NCBI GenBank assembly: GCA_002270565.1 | Contig: NQMI01000007.1 | Location: 310,001-374,000, forward strand | Source: Stenocarpella maydis | Lineage: Eukaryota; Ascomycota; Sordariomycetes; Diaporthales; Diaporthaceae | DNA length: 64,000 nucleotides | Direction of reading: 5' to 3' | Translations under genes and position numbers: made by a program | Notes under the pieces: model-generated | The model's input: the letters and a program-made list of their open reading frames with translations, nothing else | The model's database searches: none | What the model was told of the DNA's origin: nothing | Shown here: in pieces, positions 1-12,556 of the stretch | Numbering within the stretch: position 1 is the first letter of the stretch | How the letters are laid out: every line of letters begins with the position of its first letter

Positions 1-2408
1 GACTTGGTCCCTCTTCCGCTCTGCAGGGCGCACGGAAGATGTCCGACGTTCGTATGCTGCGGCTCCTTGGACCTGTTGGTATTTGGATGATTACCAGGGC
101 TTCCATCCTGCCGGAACGGATGAGGCTGTATACGATCATGAGCCGGTGTTCCCGAGCTTCCAACGGCAGACGTGCCAAAGACACATCTCGGCACAAGGTC
201 GTTACCGTCTGACAGGGCCCTACCCGACCGACCCTCTCCTGCCTCCTAGCCCACCAGTCTCGACCGGTCTACTATGTAATGCTGCCATCTCAAGATTATT
301 TTCCATGTGGATCCAGGCTACTGGGCGCCCAGGGATGGCTTTTCCTGGGACGGCTCCAAAATACTGCGCATGGCGAGAGCCGGCTGCGTCCGCGGACCCA
401 GCTCTTGCCGGAGCTGTCTGTCCCTGGCCCGTCATGCATAAACCAGGATGTGTGAAAAGAATTCAAGACACAGTATGTGAGTAAGAGCCTTTGCGGGTCT
501 TTGATGATCCACCCAATGATGGACATGACTCCCAATGCATCGGCGCAGGCGGACGCAGGCTGAATCGGCCCGAGGCTTGGTATCCCAGTGTTTACCGTCA
601 GTATACTACATACACTATTTGCGTAGCGATGTCCAGACCCGGGACCAATCGTGGCTTGGCAAGCACACTGAAGATCAATGCATTCTCCAGGGCGATATGT
701 GACGTTGATGCTGAATGGATCTTGGCTTTGAGAGGAGAGTGAGTCGCGACGAGCTTTGCATGCGGAGACGTTGGAGGTGAGCAGTGGTGCACGGACCATC
801 GACCACACACCGTCCTGGAATCCCACTCGCTGATAAATTTTCTGTTGGCACACACGAAACGCTACGTACTCTGTCACTTGTCACGCGCCTGTCAGCACCA
901 AAAACAAACCGCATTACCAACGTCGTGAATCGTCGCGATGCACCTAATGCATTGATCTGCCATATACGGCAGGGTGCAGTCCAACCTTTGAGACCGCAAG
1001 CGGAGTGAGGCCAGCTCTTGGCACCGGGTCGACCAGGACGACAACCTGCGTTGCGCTGGCTTCTTTCCGCATGCGAAGATTCCTGCCGTTCAGAGGGATG
1101 AACCGGCTGCTTCCAATGCGCTCCCGCGCCGCAATGAAATCTGGCCCCAGGCGGGCGCCGTCGACGGTCCTCTCCTGGCGGTGGTCAAGATGAGCATGCC
1201 CCGAGCGTGGCTCTCCACCTGCCGCGGTTCGGAACGCTGGCTGATCATCCATGGATGAACGGCGACGGATGTCCCAAGCGCGTGAGTTCACAAGCCACCC
1301 TTCTCCTCTGCTTAAAGGATGACCGCAACTCTTATCATCATTGAGGATCGCCATCGCCTATTGTGCATGGCTGTCCCGTGATCGGATAACACTGAAAATT
1401 CTGATTTTGCACCATCGCATTTTCTTCATCTCATCGCATGGTGTAAGCCGGAGCTGACTGTCCCCTCCCTCCCTAGGATCCACGGCACTGTCAGTCGTAA
1501 TAATCTCACCCGCTGGATGCAGCCATGCAACCTCATTTCGCTTTGGTCGTGGTACCTCTGACGCGACACTTGCGGTATCTCAAGGCGCCAAGTGGCAATG
1601 CCTTGATGCAAAATGTCCTTGATCTGCGGCAGGATCGGCCTAGCCCGGCCGAGTATCGTTGCTCTAGGTTTGCCGACTGGGACTTGAAGCAGATGTGTTT
1701 CCTCATTCGCACCGAGAGTCCCGTCATTATCTGGCGGTCTGCCGCTCCATTCATCAGCGAGCGGTTCCCATGTCCCGTCCTAAATTCAACCAGTTCTTCT
1801 CCCTCGCCCTGGCTCTTGGCTTCTCACCGAGTCATAACTCGAGTTGGACTGCCTGCGAGGGCAAACTGGGCCAAGGGACATTGTAGAGAAGAGGCGGGCC
1901 CAACTCGGACCGCGCACAGATCAAACACGTCCCGCCTGCCAACCTGATGCTCTCGCTATGAATAGCGCGTGCTTCATTTTGCACCTGATCAAGACCGACT
2001 CGCCCCAGCCGTGTCTGTCTGGAGCAAATGTGCAAAGTCTAATCGCCCGGGCCCCAAGCGACACAGGACTGCCTGACTGACTCTTGAGTCAATTCTAAGA
2101 GAGGCATTCTTGCTGAATGCGAAACGGGCTTCTGGTGTTTTGGCATCAATCCGGGAATGACAAAGGCTCATGAACTGACCAAGCTAGGACCACCACCACC
2201 ACCACCCAGGTGTAGCTTGAGCGTTCCTTCAAATAGATATCAAAAGAGTCCGATTATACATAAATATTCCCCACACAGCTCACCTCTCATCGTGTTCTCG
2301 CCCGTTACAGACCAATATTCTATCCAGACTTGAACAGGCAGGCCCCATTCACCTACTCTAACAACACTCGACCCAACTCGGCCCCAACAAACTCACCCAG
2401 GCTTCAGG
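1..2408. other. Gene-free stretch at the window start
   Basis: I read all six frames here and found only short open frames with no recognisable domain, no consistent codon pattern and no convincing chain of introns. A run of CCA/CAC triplets lies at about 2190-2208. The last 150 bases are probably the promoter of the small secreted protein gene that follows. A degraded gene cannot be excluded, but nothing supports naming one. Confidence 0.5.
2255..2268 (+). promoter_or_regulatory. Possible TATA element of the small secreted protein gene
   Basis: An A/T-rich TATACATAAATATT block lies about 140 bases before the start codon at 2409, in otherwise mixed sequence. The spacing suits a TATA box followed by a short leader. 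Pattern only; no other support. Confidence 0.3.
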
Positions 2409-2731
2409 ATGCGTGCCGCAACACTCACCTCTCTCTTCTTAACCATCTCCGCCGCCCTCGCCATCTCCACCCCGCCCCTCGCGGGCGCCGTAGAGTCCCG
2501 GGCCTGCGCCGCAGATGGACAGTGCAGCGCCGGAGGGCCAGACGACAAAGGGCAGAGCTGCTCGGACCTGAACTGCTGCAGCGGCGCCAAAGCAGGTGCT
2601 GGGAACGCGGTCAGTGCATTCTCATCCGTACCCGTCTTCTCGCGTGCTTTGCCGATTTCTTTTTTTTTATAAACCGTGCTGACTGATGGCTTGTGACTTA
2701 GAACTGCTGTTGTGTTGCGAGCACGGCCTAG
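2409..2731 (+). CDS. Small secreted cysteine-rich protein (effector-like)
   Basis: Two exons, 2409-2609 and 2702-2731. The 92-bp intron begins GTCAGT, carries a GCTGAC branch site near 2680 and ends TTAG, in phase 0. The 76-residue product has a hydrophobic signal peptide (about residues 1-20, cleavage probably near 20-27). A short mature part follows with eight cysteines at 33, 39, 51, 56, 57, 69, 70 and 71, including a CC pair and a CCC triplet. Three of the eight cysteines lie on the nine-residue second exon, so an unspliced reading misses them. It is too short for a hydrophobin and does not show the hydrophobin spacing. I do not recognise the family. Size, secretion signal and even cysteine count are typical of fungal apoplastic effectors or antimicrobial peptides, but function is inferred from this general pattern only. 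A TATA-like element lies about 140 bp upstream. Confidence 0.7.
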
Positions 2732-3110
2732 TCGATGAAGTGAGCGAGCTTCGCGATTGGGTTCACGGGTGTTTTGGGGTTGTGGATAGAGACGAGAAAC
2801 AAGTGCTCGCGCAAAGGGCCAGAATCTTTCCCTTCGGGTTTGAATCAGCCATATTCAAACGCAGCGTCCATTGCCGGACAGACAGATCACTAGGAATCAA
2901 TACCACACCCGCCACCCAAGGGGTTGGAGTCACGCATCAAGGTTTTTAGGGTGACCTGGCTTGGCACGGGCGCGCTTTGAACTGGTATCAATGAATTTAC
3001 GGGTTATGTGCCACATACTGCAGCGTCAAAAAGGTATCAAGCTTCAATAAACTCCCCTGTCTGCTGTCGACTTTCCGAATCCTCCGATAATGATGCCCGC
3101 CCGCCGTTTC
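2732..3110. other. Spacer between secreted protein gene and ChAP gene
   Basis: About 380 bases of convergent 3' flank. No gene, repeat or RNA is recognisable; it should hold the two 3' UTRs. Confidence 0.5.
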
Positions 3111-5515
3111 CTAACCATCGGTCCCGCTGCTCCTGAAGGTGGCACACAGAGCCGCATAGTGATGGGTCAAGTCCAAAACGTTCTGCGGCAGGCTTGTCGC
3201 TTGGATAATACTCCTCACCTTCACGGCGCCCTCGTCCTCGATGAGGGTCCTAATCGTGTGCAGCAGCTCCGGGCTGAACTCGCTATACCAGCGGTATTGC
3301 CAGGTAACCAGGCGGATCGTCGCCGCAACCGTTTCCCTCGTGTTCTTCTGCTTCTCAAATACCTTCAGAATCCCGGTCAAGGCCTTGGGACTGAAACGCT
3401 GGGAAAGGCATGCGCGATAAGCCTCGACAGCCTCCTCGGTGTGCTGGAGGCGGTGTGCGAGGGAGCCAAGGATCTCCCACTCCTCGGCAGACTTCTTGTA
3501 TTGCATAGACTGAGCGCGGTACTGCGCCATCTGTGTGCGCCAGATGGTGTAAACGCGCAGATCCTCGTACAGAACCATGAAAAGGCTGTCCAGCCAGCGC
3601 TCGCAGAGACGCTTGTTGTTCAACCGGGAAAGGTTCTCTTCTGGCGGATTTGTGGTCCCCTGTGTAGTCTAGTTAGCTATGTGACCCAATAATGAGATGG
3701 TTAGGCGCTTGTGTACGCACGTTCTCCTCGATCTTTGGTTCACCGGGGTCGGCAGCGACAGTTGGCTTCTCTACGTCCCTGCCATTTCCGTTCGACACCG
3801 ACGACTGGCCAGTCTCATCGCTAGGGCTCGGTTTCGAATCGACTTCAGAACCTTCATCGTCGGACCGGTCACCATTCGTGGTGGGCTCAGGCGTCCCGCG
3901 AAGGACGTCGGTGCTAGGCCCTCGCTTCGCCGGGACGGGAGGCCCAACATCCTGCTTCTCAGTTCGGTATTCGTCCTCCATTACAAACACATTGCTCCGA
4001 ATCTTAAGCAGCTGGTCCCACCCGATCTTCGCGGTCATCTCTGTAAGTATACCGTAGGCTTTCTTGAAGGTTCCGCGGTACGAAGCAGCGCGCAGGCTCA
4101 ACAAGCTAGGCTCCACTTGTTCTTGATACCGCGACTCTGGCTCACTGTCAATCTCGTCGAGCCTCGTCTCAGGCAATGTCGGCAGGTAGACGTCCTTAGG
4201 TTCCGGCATCAGAGGTGCGTCCTTGTCCTGGTACGTGAACATTGGGCATGAGTTCAGAATTGTGAGCGCGTTTTCCCAGTCCTCCATGGCGACGTATACC
4301 TCTGCGAGTCTTGCCCACGTCCCGAACTCACTTGGGGCTGCGATTGTACTCCTATCCGCACAGCCCAGGGCCATTCGTAGGCGTTCCTCCTTTTGCTCCT
4401 GAGTGGACGCAGTTTGCGCCTTCTTCAACAGGAAGCCAGCTTGCGTATCGAGCATGACATAGTCCATGGGCCTTTCTTTGAGAGCAGCATGCAGAACTCG
4501 TACGCCCTCGACTTCTTCGTTGCCCATGAACAAGACCTTGGCCAAAAGTGAAGCCACCTCCACGTTTTGTGTTCGGAGCTTTTCGAACAGGTTGATCCCG
4601 GATGAGTAGCGGCCAGTGGTTTCGAAGTATTTCAGAAGGCCGGTAGTGAGGTGGTTCGAGACAATATTCGGTACTTGAACGATAGAGTCCGAGCCAAGCT
4701 GCCAGCCTGGCTGGGGTCAGCATCCCGTTCTGTCGCAATGTCGTAGCCGCCTGTCACAACTTACCTCTGAAGAACAACTGCTCCGCAGCAGACAGGAAAC
4801 GCTGCTCAGTCTCGGTGTTGGTCACGGGATTGAAACGCCGTACGCCCATGACCTTTCTGATTGTGTCACCACTACCGTCGTCGGCGTAAGAGTAGGCACG
4901 CAAAACGCTGCATAAGTAGGTTTCCAGCCACAGGTCATCTGTTGCCTTCCTCTTTTCGCCCCTCTCGTCAACACAATAGCTCTCGACGGTTCCAGGGATG
5001 GTGACGTGGACGCGCATGTCTACTCTGGAGAAGGCATTGTAGCAGCTGGCGGGCGCACGGCGATTAGTTCAGGTGACACGCAGGCATCACGAAGGCAAGC
5101 AAGACCATACCAGTATACACCCTCCACGATCTTGGCAGACTGTGCCTGCCCATGTTCCTTGTAGGTAAGGGTATTGATGTACGCCGCTAGGCTGGCAGAA
5201 GAGGAGGCATCCACGCCTGTCACATGGTGGTACACGCCAATCTGATGCAGTGTCAATGGATGGTCCTCGGGAGGCCCCCCCGGGGGGGTTCAGGCTTGTA
5301 GCGTACATGCTTTCCAGAATTGCGGGCCTGCTGCTTCAAAAGGTGGACAAGATCAGGAGGACCGAGTTCTCGGAGGGAGATGAGCGATTCGGTGCGGGCA
5401 TCGATGGACTCCTGTAGAACTTCCTCGGTGATCCTGAGGACCGAGATATCAGCAGGCAGGCCAATTGGATAGTAGGGAGACGGGGCACACACTCTGGAAC
5501 AGCTGGCGCGACCAT
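3111..5515 (-). CDS. bud7: ChAPs family exomer subunit (Bch1/Bud7-like), frame disturbed near 5240-5290
   Basis: Exomer cargo-adaptor subunit (Chs5/Arf1-binding protein) that helps export selected membrane cargo such as chitin synthase from the trans-Golgi. Exons: 5515-5493, 5433-5111, 5045-4765, 4706-3721 and 3659-3111, with introns of 58-65 bp. The start at 5515 gives MVAPAVPE and joins to ITEEVLQESIDARTES. Family blocks follow in order: ELGPPDLVHLLK, TGVDASSSASLAAYI, YNAFSRVDMRVHV, the TPR-like region from STGR/NLFEKLRT through the Trp-rich WEILGSLA part, and the C-terminal RSIIQATSLPQ and DLTHHY motifs. A low-complexity Ser/Pro/Glu segment lies around 3700-3900. Read as one protein it is about 719 residues, usual for the family. 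Between 5290 and 5240 the reading frame moves twice by +1, once in a C7G7 run; see findings. Which of the four yeast ChAPs it matches cannot be decided here. Confidence 0.88.
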
Positions 5516-6275
5516 GGCTACGACTTCCTCCCCTTGCGACGCGAGAGCAAATGGATCTGCTTGCGAGGGCTTCAGTTCGCAGCGGCTCGAGGTAACAAAT
5601 CGCCGATTCGGAAGAGCACCGCCGGAGTGAACAAAACCAACAGAGACGTACTCAGCATGCGACCTCTGACGGAGCAACAGGCGGCTGCACGGGTGTTCGT
5701 TGGGGGATCGAGCCTCGGAGGGTGTTGGGAGTAGATTGTCTAATCAACAGTGAGACAACAGCAGCTGGAATACGTCGACGATGGTCCGAGACCGATACTT
5801 GTCCATTCGCTCAGCTCCAACCCACAAAGCACTTGAGCTACTGGGCAAAAAGTGGGATCCAAGTTCTGGTTTGCCTTGGAACCAGAGCCTGGAAGCTTGG
5901 GATCCTCATGCTAGGGGCCCCGACCCCTGTCCAGGCAGCCAACGCCGAGCTGTCAGGGCAGCGGGGGGTAGGTGGATGGTAGGTACCACAGGACCTGGGC
6001 AAGCTTTGGTAGGTGGTCTAGCTGGAAGCCCAAGCTCAGGCCTTCTTGCGGCAGGCACTAAGCTGCAGTCGAGGTATCTAGTCGATCGCTAACGCCTAAG
6101 CACCCGGACAGTTTCGCAGATCCAGCCGCCCAGACCCGTATTGTCGCAAACCACATCGCGGCCTGGCTTCAAAAGGCGGAGGTTATTGGGTCTGGCTACT
6201 ATGGTGTCCGTTTCAAATTAGAGGTTGTCCATCAAAGCATAGATTCATTCCTGTGTCAATTGCATCTAACGCGTC
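5516..6275. promoter_or_regulatory. Shared promoter region of divergent ChAP and HIR3 genes
   Basis: About 760 bases between two genes transcribed away from each other. No gene is supportable. Open frames on the minus strand just upstream of 5515 lack an in-frame ATG and are probably leader or chance. No clear TATA box was seen. Confidence 0.5.
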
Positions 6276-9200
6276 ATGGTAGGCACTGCTGCTATTGCCC
6301 CATCTCCACGCGCCGCGCTGACTCTCAACAACTCGCAGCCCCCCTTCTCAGCCATCAACCTCGAGCCCGAGGAGAACGTCGAGGAGGAATTTGACACGAC
6401 CAAGGAGCTCCAGGTACCGCTTTCCTATTTTTCTGTCGGCACTCGGGACTGACAGATTTCAGGTCGATGAAGCCTTGAAGCTATTCCAGAACGCACTCAA
6501 GCTCCATGCCCAAGGCCCCCAGTTTTTCGACGAGGCATCTGAGGCCTACGACTCCCTCTTCCTATCCGACATATTCAAGCTTCCCGAGAGCACCACCGAG
6601 TATGAACGCGCCGAGCGGCTTCAGAACCCCTTCGCACCGCTGGAATCCAGTTTCGCCCAAGGTCTCGACCTGACAGGTGCAGAACCAGATGGCAGTGCTG
6701 CCAGTCTCCCACAAGCTCTTTTCCTTTCCTACAAGAACCATGGCCAATTCGCCCTGGACAGAATTAAACACAAGGCGAAATCGGCCGGTCCTCCCAAAGA
6801 TGCCATCTTTAAGGAGCCCGAAGTGATAGCGAGCGCGCGGAAAGCACTTGATAACTTTACGGCAGCCCTTGACAAGGACCCGTCCGACGCTGAGCTCTGG
6901 CGGAGGACGGCCAGGACGGCCGCTTTTCTGGACAGTACGCGGCTGAGCCGATATTGTCTCGAGGCTGCCATAGAGCTGGATGATGACCCGGCCTTGGTCG
7001 AAGTCGAGCCACCGTCGTTGGCCGAGGGGTTCGCCGGCGAGAAATTGAAAGATCACCTTCAAATCCTGTCTGATGATATTGCTCTATCGCACCCAATCAT
7101 GAAACCATTCACGGAGAAGGAGATGCCCGCAGTGTTGAAGCGACATCTGGATCCTTTCCCATTTCTTCCGGACCCAACAAAAAAGCTAGCTGCTTACAAA
7201 TCCTTAGCAACGGATATCAACCTGTCGAGGCTTGTGGTCGAAGTACCGAGCTTGTCGTGGGCACTGATAGGGATGCGCCTGGTTTATCTTGCTACTAAAG
7301 TGGGGTTTACTGGGCGAGCAGTCACATTTGAGCTTCCGGATGGGCGAGACGAGGATGAAGAGGAGGCTGTGCTGATGGAGGTTGACCAGAAAATCCCAGC
7401 TGCCTTGGCTCAGGAAAGACGCCAAGAGAGCACAGCAGTCGAGTCGCCTACCGACGCGAAATCGTCCTCTAAAGACGGGCAAGCTGAGACTGGAGCTAGC
7501 AATGCAAGTCGACAGCGGAGCGTCTCGTTGCCGTCTCGGAAGCGATCAATGTCTGTGGCTGGTCTGCCAGAACCGGCCGAGGAAGACAATGCTGATTCCA
7601 AACGACCAAAGAGGGTGAGAAGGCGAGAGACCACTCTCACTGAAGACGCCGTCAATGACACAACCTTGCGGGCAACGCAGTTACAACCGTTTCAGGGAGC
7701 AGACCAGAATTTGTTCCAATTGACCAAGAATATCCTCGAAAATCTCGGAATGACAGATCAGACTACCGTTGACAGGATCGGAGACATTATCGACTCCGCT
7801 GCTCTCGAGGAGAGGACCTCAAAGATTACACATGCTGCCAGCATAGATCTACGCGACTCTCTCGCCTCGTACGACGAAGAGATCGCACAAGTCTTCCTCA
7901 CAAAGTTGAAGACGCCTACTTTGGGCATGAATACTTTCCTTGAACATACCAAACCGGGTGCTCAACGAGTGGTCGAGACGGCTGGCTTTGATGAGCGCAG
8001 CGGCCTGAAAGCTTTTGTAAAGAAAGTCAACTCCGGCTGGATGACCGCCCAGGACGTTGCATTCGACTGGATTCTGCTGATATCCAAGAGCTACACCACG
8101 AAAAAGTGGTCTGAGCAGCTCAAAACTGCCGTCGTTCAAGTAATCAGCCACTTTGACGAGGCGATCCACGACCGTATCGTCTATGAGGTCGGCCAACTTC
8201 GAGGCCAGGATGATCAAGACGACGCATCTGAAATGGCTGAACTTGACAACCTCGTTCAGATGTTATTTGAGCTGTACCTTGACGTCTACGAACGAATCAC
8301 GAATCCGAATAGCCGCGTTGATGTTGCAATACGAGTAAGCACAAAAGGACGTCTTGGTCGGTGGCTGGACCTGGCGTCCGATCTGAGACGCACGAGGCCA
8401 GCAGACGCCAGTATCGAGCTGTCTTTGAGGTTTCTCTGGGCCTGCATCTTCTCAACCACCTTAGCAGAGGGTATCTCGAGAGACCATGTCCTCGCGTGCT
8501 GGCACAGCCTGCGGGACTACTTGACCACCACTGGCCATGATAGAATCGACTTGCCGAACAACGCCGTCATGCCAGAGATCTCATCTGTTGAAGCGGACAG
8601 GGAGATTAGCAAACTGACCACCATGGATTTCTTCCTAGGACTTTTCCAGGAAGAAATGGCCGATCCTGTGGCAGTCATTGATACACTGGAGCCGGTGCTC
8701 AACCCCGATGCGGTTTTCGTTACTCCAACACAAGGCCCTCCCACGAACGGAGACAAAGCTGGGAACGGACCTGCTGCGAAGGTACCTATCAAGGAATGTG
8801 CTAGCCAAGGCCTTAAAGACCTATGGAAGTTCCTCCTCACGAGTAGCACCGATCTGAGACTTCTCTTGTGGTCTCGTCTGAGTGATGCGTACGGCAATAT
8901 CAAGTACACAACGAAGCAGTTCTCATGTCTTCTGAAGAGTATTGAGATGGTCATCGATGATATTGACAGCGAGACGTACTCCACTGTGGCGCCGGAGTCA
9001 CGGAAAATGGCTCTCCTGAAGCTCCTGAGGTCGATCCACGACATGATGGTATCGGCCCTCTCCTTGGCGTTGAATGACAACACGGCATTCGACATTATCG
9101 ATGAAGAGCACATTCGGTCCACATCATCTGCCCTCGTAAGGCTGAGCTGTCTCCTCCATGTTGCTGTGATGCAGGAGGACGAGTTCACCTTGGGCATTAC

Positions 9201-12200
9201 TCCAGCACCATCAAAGTCTGCGACCTTCAAAGAGTTGTTGGAGCGCTTGCGGGACTTGCAAGTGAGGACCTGGACGCTTCAATATTGCCTGATTAAAGTT
9301 GGCATCCATCAGGATACGGGAATATTCAAAACACCCGACAACGATCTCGCTGAATTTTTGAACGCTGTGCATCAAGTTCTGGGGCTGAGGAAAGCATGCA
9401 GTGCGTCAAACAAGATCTTCCTAAAGATGATGCGAATAGAGCTCCTAAAGCAGACAAATATCGAGAACTGGGAGGACTATCTCGGCCAGGTTCTCTACGA
9501 TCTGCATGGCCTCAGGCTGGGCGTTGGCATCTGGGAAGTGCACGACCATGGTTGTGTGCCAGAGAAGCTGGAAAAGCGGCAGGCGATGCAGCTGGTCGAG
9601 AAGATCACGACACTTGCCAATCGCATATCCATGAAAGACTTGCTCAAGTCGGACCTCAAGAATACCATCGAGCACATGCAAGGGGCTATCGGGCAGGCCA
9701 GGTCCAGCACACCCATGATCCACAATCTCCGCAATTTCCAAGAGTACCTGAAAAAGCCGATACATCCGCTGCGTCTTTACCAAGCCCTCGACGGCAGTGT
9801 CCCGTTGGATGCAACGACCGTCAACACTGCAGAAGCATCTCTCGCCAGAAATGGCTGGTTCTTCCTTATGGGCATGATAGCCCTCACCAAATTCAAGGGG
9901 GTTGATTTGAATCGTCGCCAAACTCCAGGAGCCACAGACGATCTTCGGATCGGAGCGACATTCTTACGTCTACAGTTGCAGTTCACGCCCGACATGTGGG
10001 AGGCGTGGTTCCGACTGGCGGAGTGTTTTGACTATGAGCTTGACGAAGCAGTCCTGTGGTCGGCTGACAAGATGAACAAAGATCGGAGTGAGCTTCTGAA
10101 GTTCCAGCGTCACGCAATCCATTGCTACACTCTAGCATTGTCATATTCTCATGCGTGGACGCCTGAGACCAAAGAAGACGAAGACAAGCTATCCCAGTTC
10201 TACCACAATTTTGCCATGCGTATGTATGCTTCGAGCCGCGAGCCATTCGCCATGGAGCCTTTCCAACACAGCGACTACGCCAGGTTTTACCCAGAAGCAA
10301 ACGGGAGTGGTACGTTCAAGAAGCTTCTACACCGAGAGATGAGCGAGTATGAGGTGTGGAAGTACGCGGCTACGTTGTTCAGGAGAGCCATGAAAGGCAA
10401 GCCGAACGATTGGAAGAACGTGTACATGCTCTCCAAGTGTCTGTGGAAGATGCACCAGAAACCGGCGGACACACTTGAGCTGAAAGATCGGAAGACGTTG
10501 CCCACAGTAAAGGCACTCATTGAGACTCTGGAGAAGACAATCGAGATAGTATCCCTCCTGCCGAAACCCAGGCATGGCCAGGACCCAATCCTAGAGCCGC
10601 ATTACAAGATTGTCTCCATTCTGCACAAGCTGGTCACACGCGAAAGCTTGACCGTCCAGGAAGCGGCCGGCATCCTCCAGCGGCAGCCCTACGCAGTCCA
10701 ACATGCGCAGCAAGAGAGCATCCAATCAACAGATGCTTGGAACACTTACGTTATCGAGACCTTGCGTCATCTACGTGACAAGGACAAGTCACACTGGCAA
10801 CATCGTATCATCATGCGTAATGCACGGATGATATACGATCCACGTGAAGAAGAGCCGTCAGACCAACCGGCTGAAGCTCAAGCGGCCTTCTCTGTCTTGC
10901 GCGAGCACATGATCACGAAGACCATGGCTATCAACGTCTGGAAGTGCGACGCCGAGCGTGCCGGTCGCCACCACGTATACACGGAACAGTATGTTCGGTA
11001 TACTGTCAAGCTTCTGACGGTGACCAAGGATCATGTCAACATGGAGCTCCTCCTGCGCAAGATCCGTAAGAAAGGCGCAGACTTCTACCACTTTAGCGAC
11101 CTCTGGGCCTCGTGCCTTCAGGCATACACCAGGCTTCTACGTCGTACTTACGAGATTCCATCGCTGGCAGAGGACACCTTCAAGAATATGAGCTTCGAAG
11201 AGTTCGATATCCTGGGAGAACGTATCAACGACTGGGCAGGCGCCAAGGATAGGGCCCATGGCGCCCTGACTGCTATGAAAGAAGCCATTGAGGTCAAGAA
11301 ACTCAACGGTGGCTTGACAAAGGCAGGTATGATTGACGATCTGATCCACGACTGCTACTCCAGTCTTTACCGAGGCATTGCCAAAGAGCTCCCGGGCCCA
11401 GAGCCAGCGCAGGTTATCGAGGAGCGGAACCGGCTCAAGAGCTCAGAAATGCAGACCAATGGCACCCCCGAGAAAGACCAATTCAATGGCCTGTTACATC
11501 CGGGTGTCGTGGACAGAAACATTGACCAAGGCATCTCGCCGGCCGGTCGTGCACCTAGTGAGGCGCCATCCACTGGCGCCAATGGCGGTGAAAAGATGGA
11601 ACGTTCCACCTCCAACACAGGAGACCAGGGAGTCACACGTCGCCGTTTGTTAGGCGTGCGACGTGCAGATGTACTCCGCAAGGCCGAACAGGCAGCTTCG
11701 CGGGCTACTGAGCAACCGCCGCCCAAGTCTGCCGTCAGTGAGAGGTCCAACGGCCGCAGATCCAGACGAGGCAGTCCGGGCAGTGGGCAAAACAGTCTCG
11801 ATGGCAACGACGGCGAGGAGAGCGAAGGTGAGGAAGGAGACGGAGACATTGAGATGAAGCAGGAGCACGAGAATGAGGATGAGGATGAGCAGGCTGACGA
11901 AAAGCAAGACGGCGGTAACGAAGCTGGTGAAGGTGAAGAGGCGGCGGCGGACGGGGAAGAGAGCGAGACCTCGAGCCCGAGACCGGAACACGACGACGCG
12001 GATGACGAAAGCGACCTTAGTGATGTCCCTGATGACTACGATCAGGACATACCGCCGACTCTGATGTTCCCGAACCTGCGCCGAAGTGCGGACCTATCGG
12101 TCGTTGCAAGCTCCGGATCAAGCACTACTGAGTCTGAGAGTGAAGGCCAGGAAGCAGGCGAGGAGGATGAAGATGAGGAGATGGCAGAAGCGGGCGACCA

Positions 12201-12264
12201 GGAGGGAGACGAACTGGAAGTGCCCGACAGCCAGACTGATGAAGACGCTGAAGAGTCTGGCTAG
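6276..12264 (+). CDS. hir3: Hir3/CABIN1-type histone transcription regulator
   Basis: Subunit of the HIR histone H3-H4 chaperone complex, acting in the nucleus in replication-independent nucleosome assembly and histone gene repression. Exons: 6276-6278 (the ATG alone), 6339-6413 and 6463-12264. Introns of 60 and 49 bp have GTAGGC...CGCAG and GTACCG...TTCAG ends. The product is about 1959 residues, the usual size for fungal Hir3. The N-terminus reads MPPFSAINLEPEE and continues to a helical VDEALKLFQNALKLHAQG repeat, the family hallmark. Long helical TPR-like segments follow. A basic SKRPKRVRRRE stretch near residue 410 could be a nuclear signal, and the C-terminal ~140 residues are extremely Glu/Asp-rich, as expected for a histone-binding tail. 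An alternative start by reading straight through 6276-6338 would give a different N-terminus without the family motif, so the spliced ATG is preferred. Confidence 0.93.
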
Positions 12265-12556
12265 CGCTCAGGCTCGCTGGTCAAGCTCCACGGGCCTAGT
12301 TAGCATGAGAAAAACATTTGGGCAAAGATGGGTCGAATCCGCGTTTGCATGAACTCTGGAGGATGTCACGACGCGGCGTGCTTCAATTGTGGGATCGCGT
12401 CGGTCCACCATGGTTCTAATTTCAAAATTAACAGGCTCGAAGTGAAGCACTTGACTGCCGGTCAGTCTTCAAAGCAGGAGGCTAGGAGGAGAGTAGGCGT
12501 TGGGGGATGCATCACTCGATAAAATATGAAAGCTGTGCTGACACTGGAGCGCCCTG

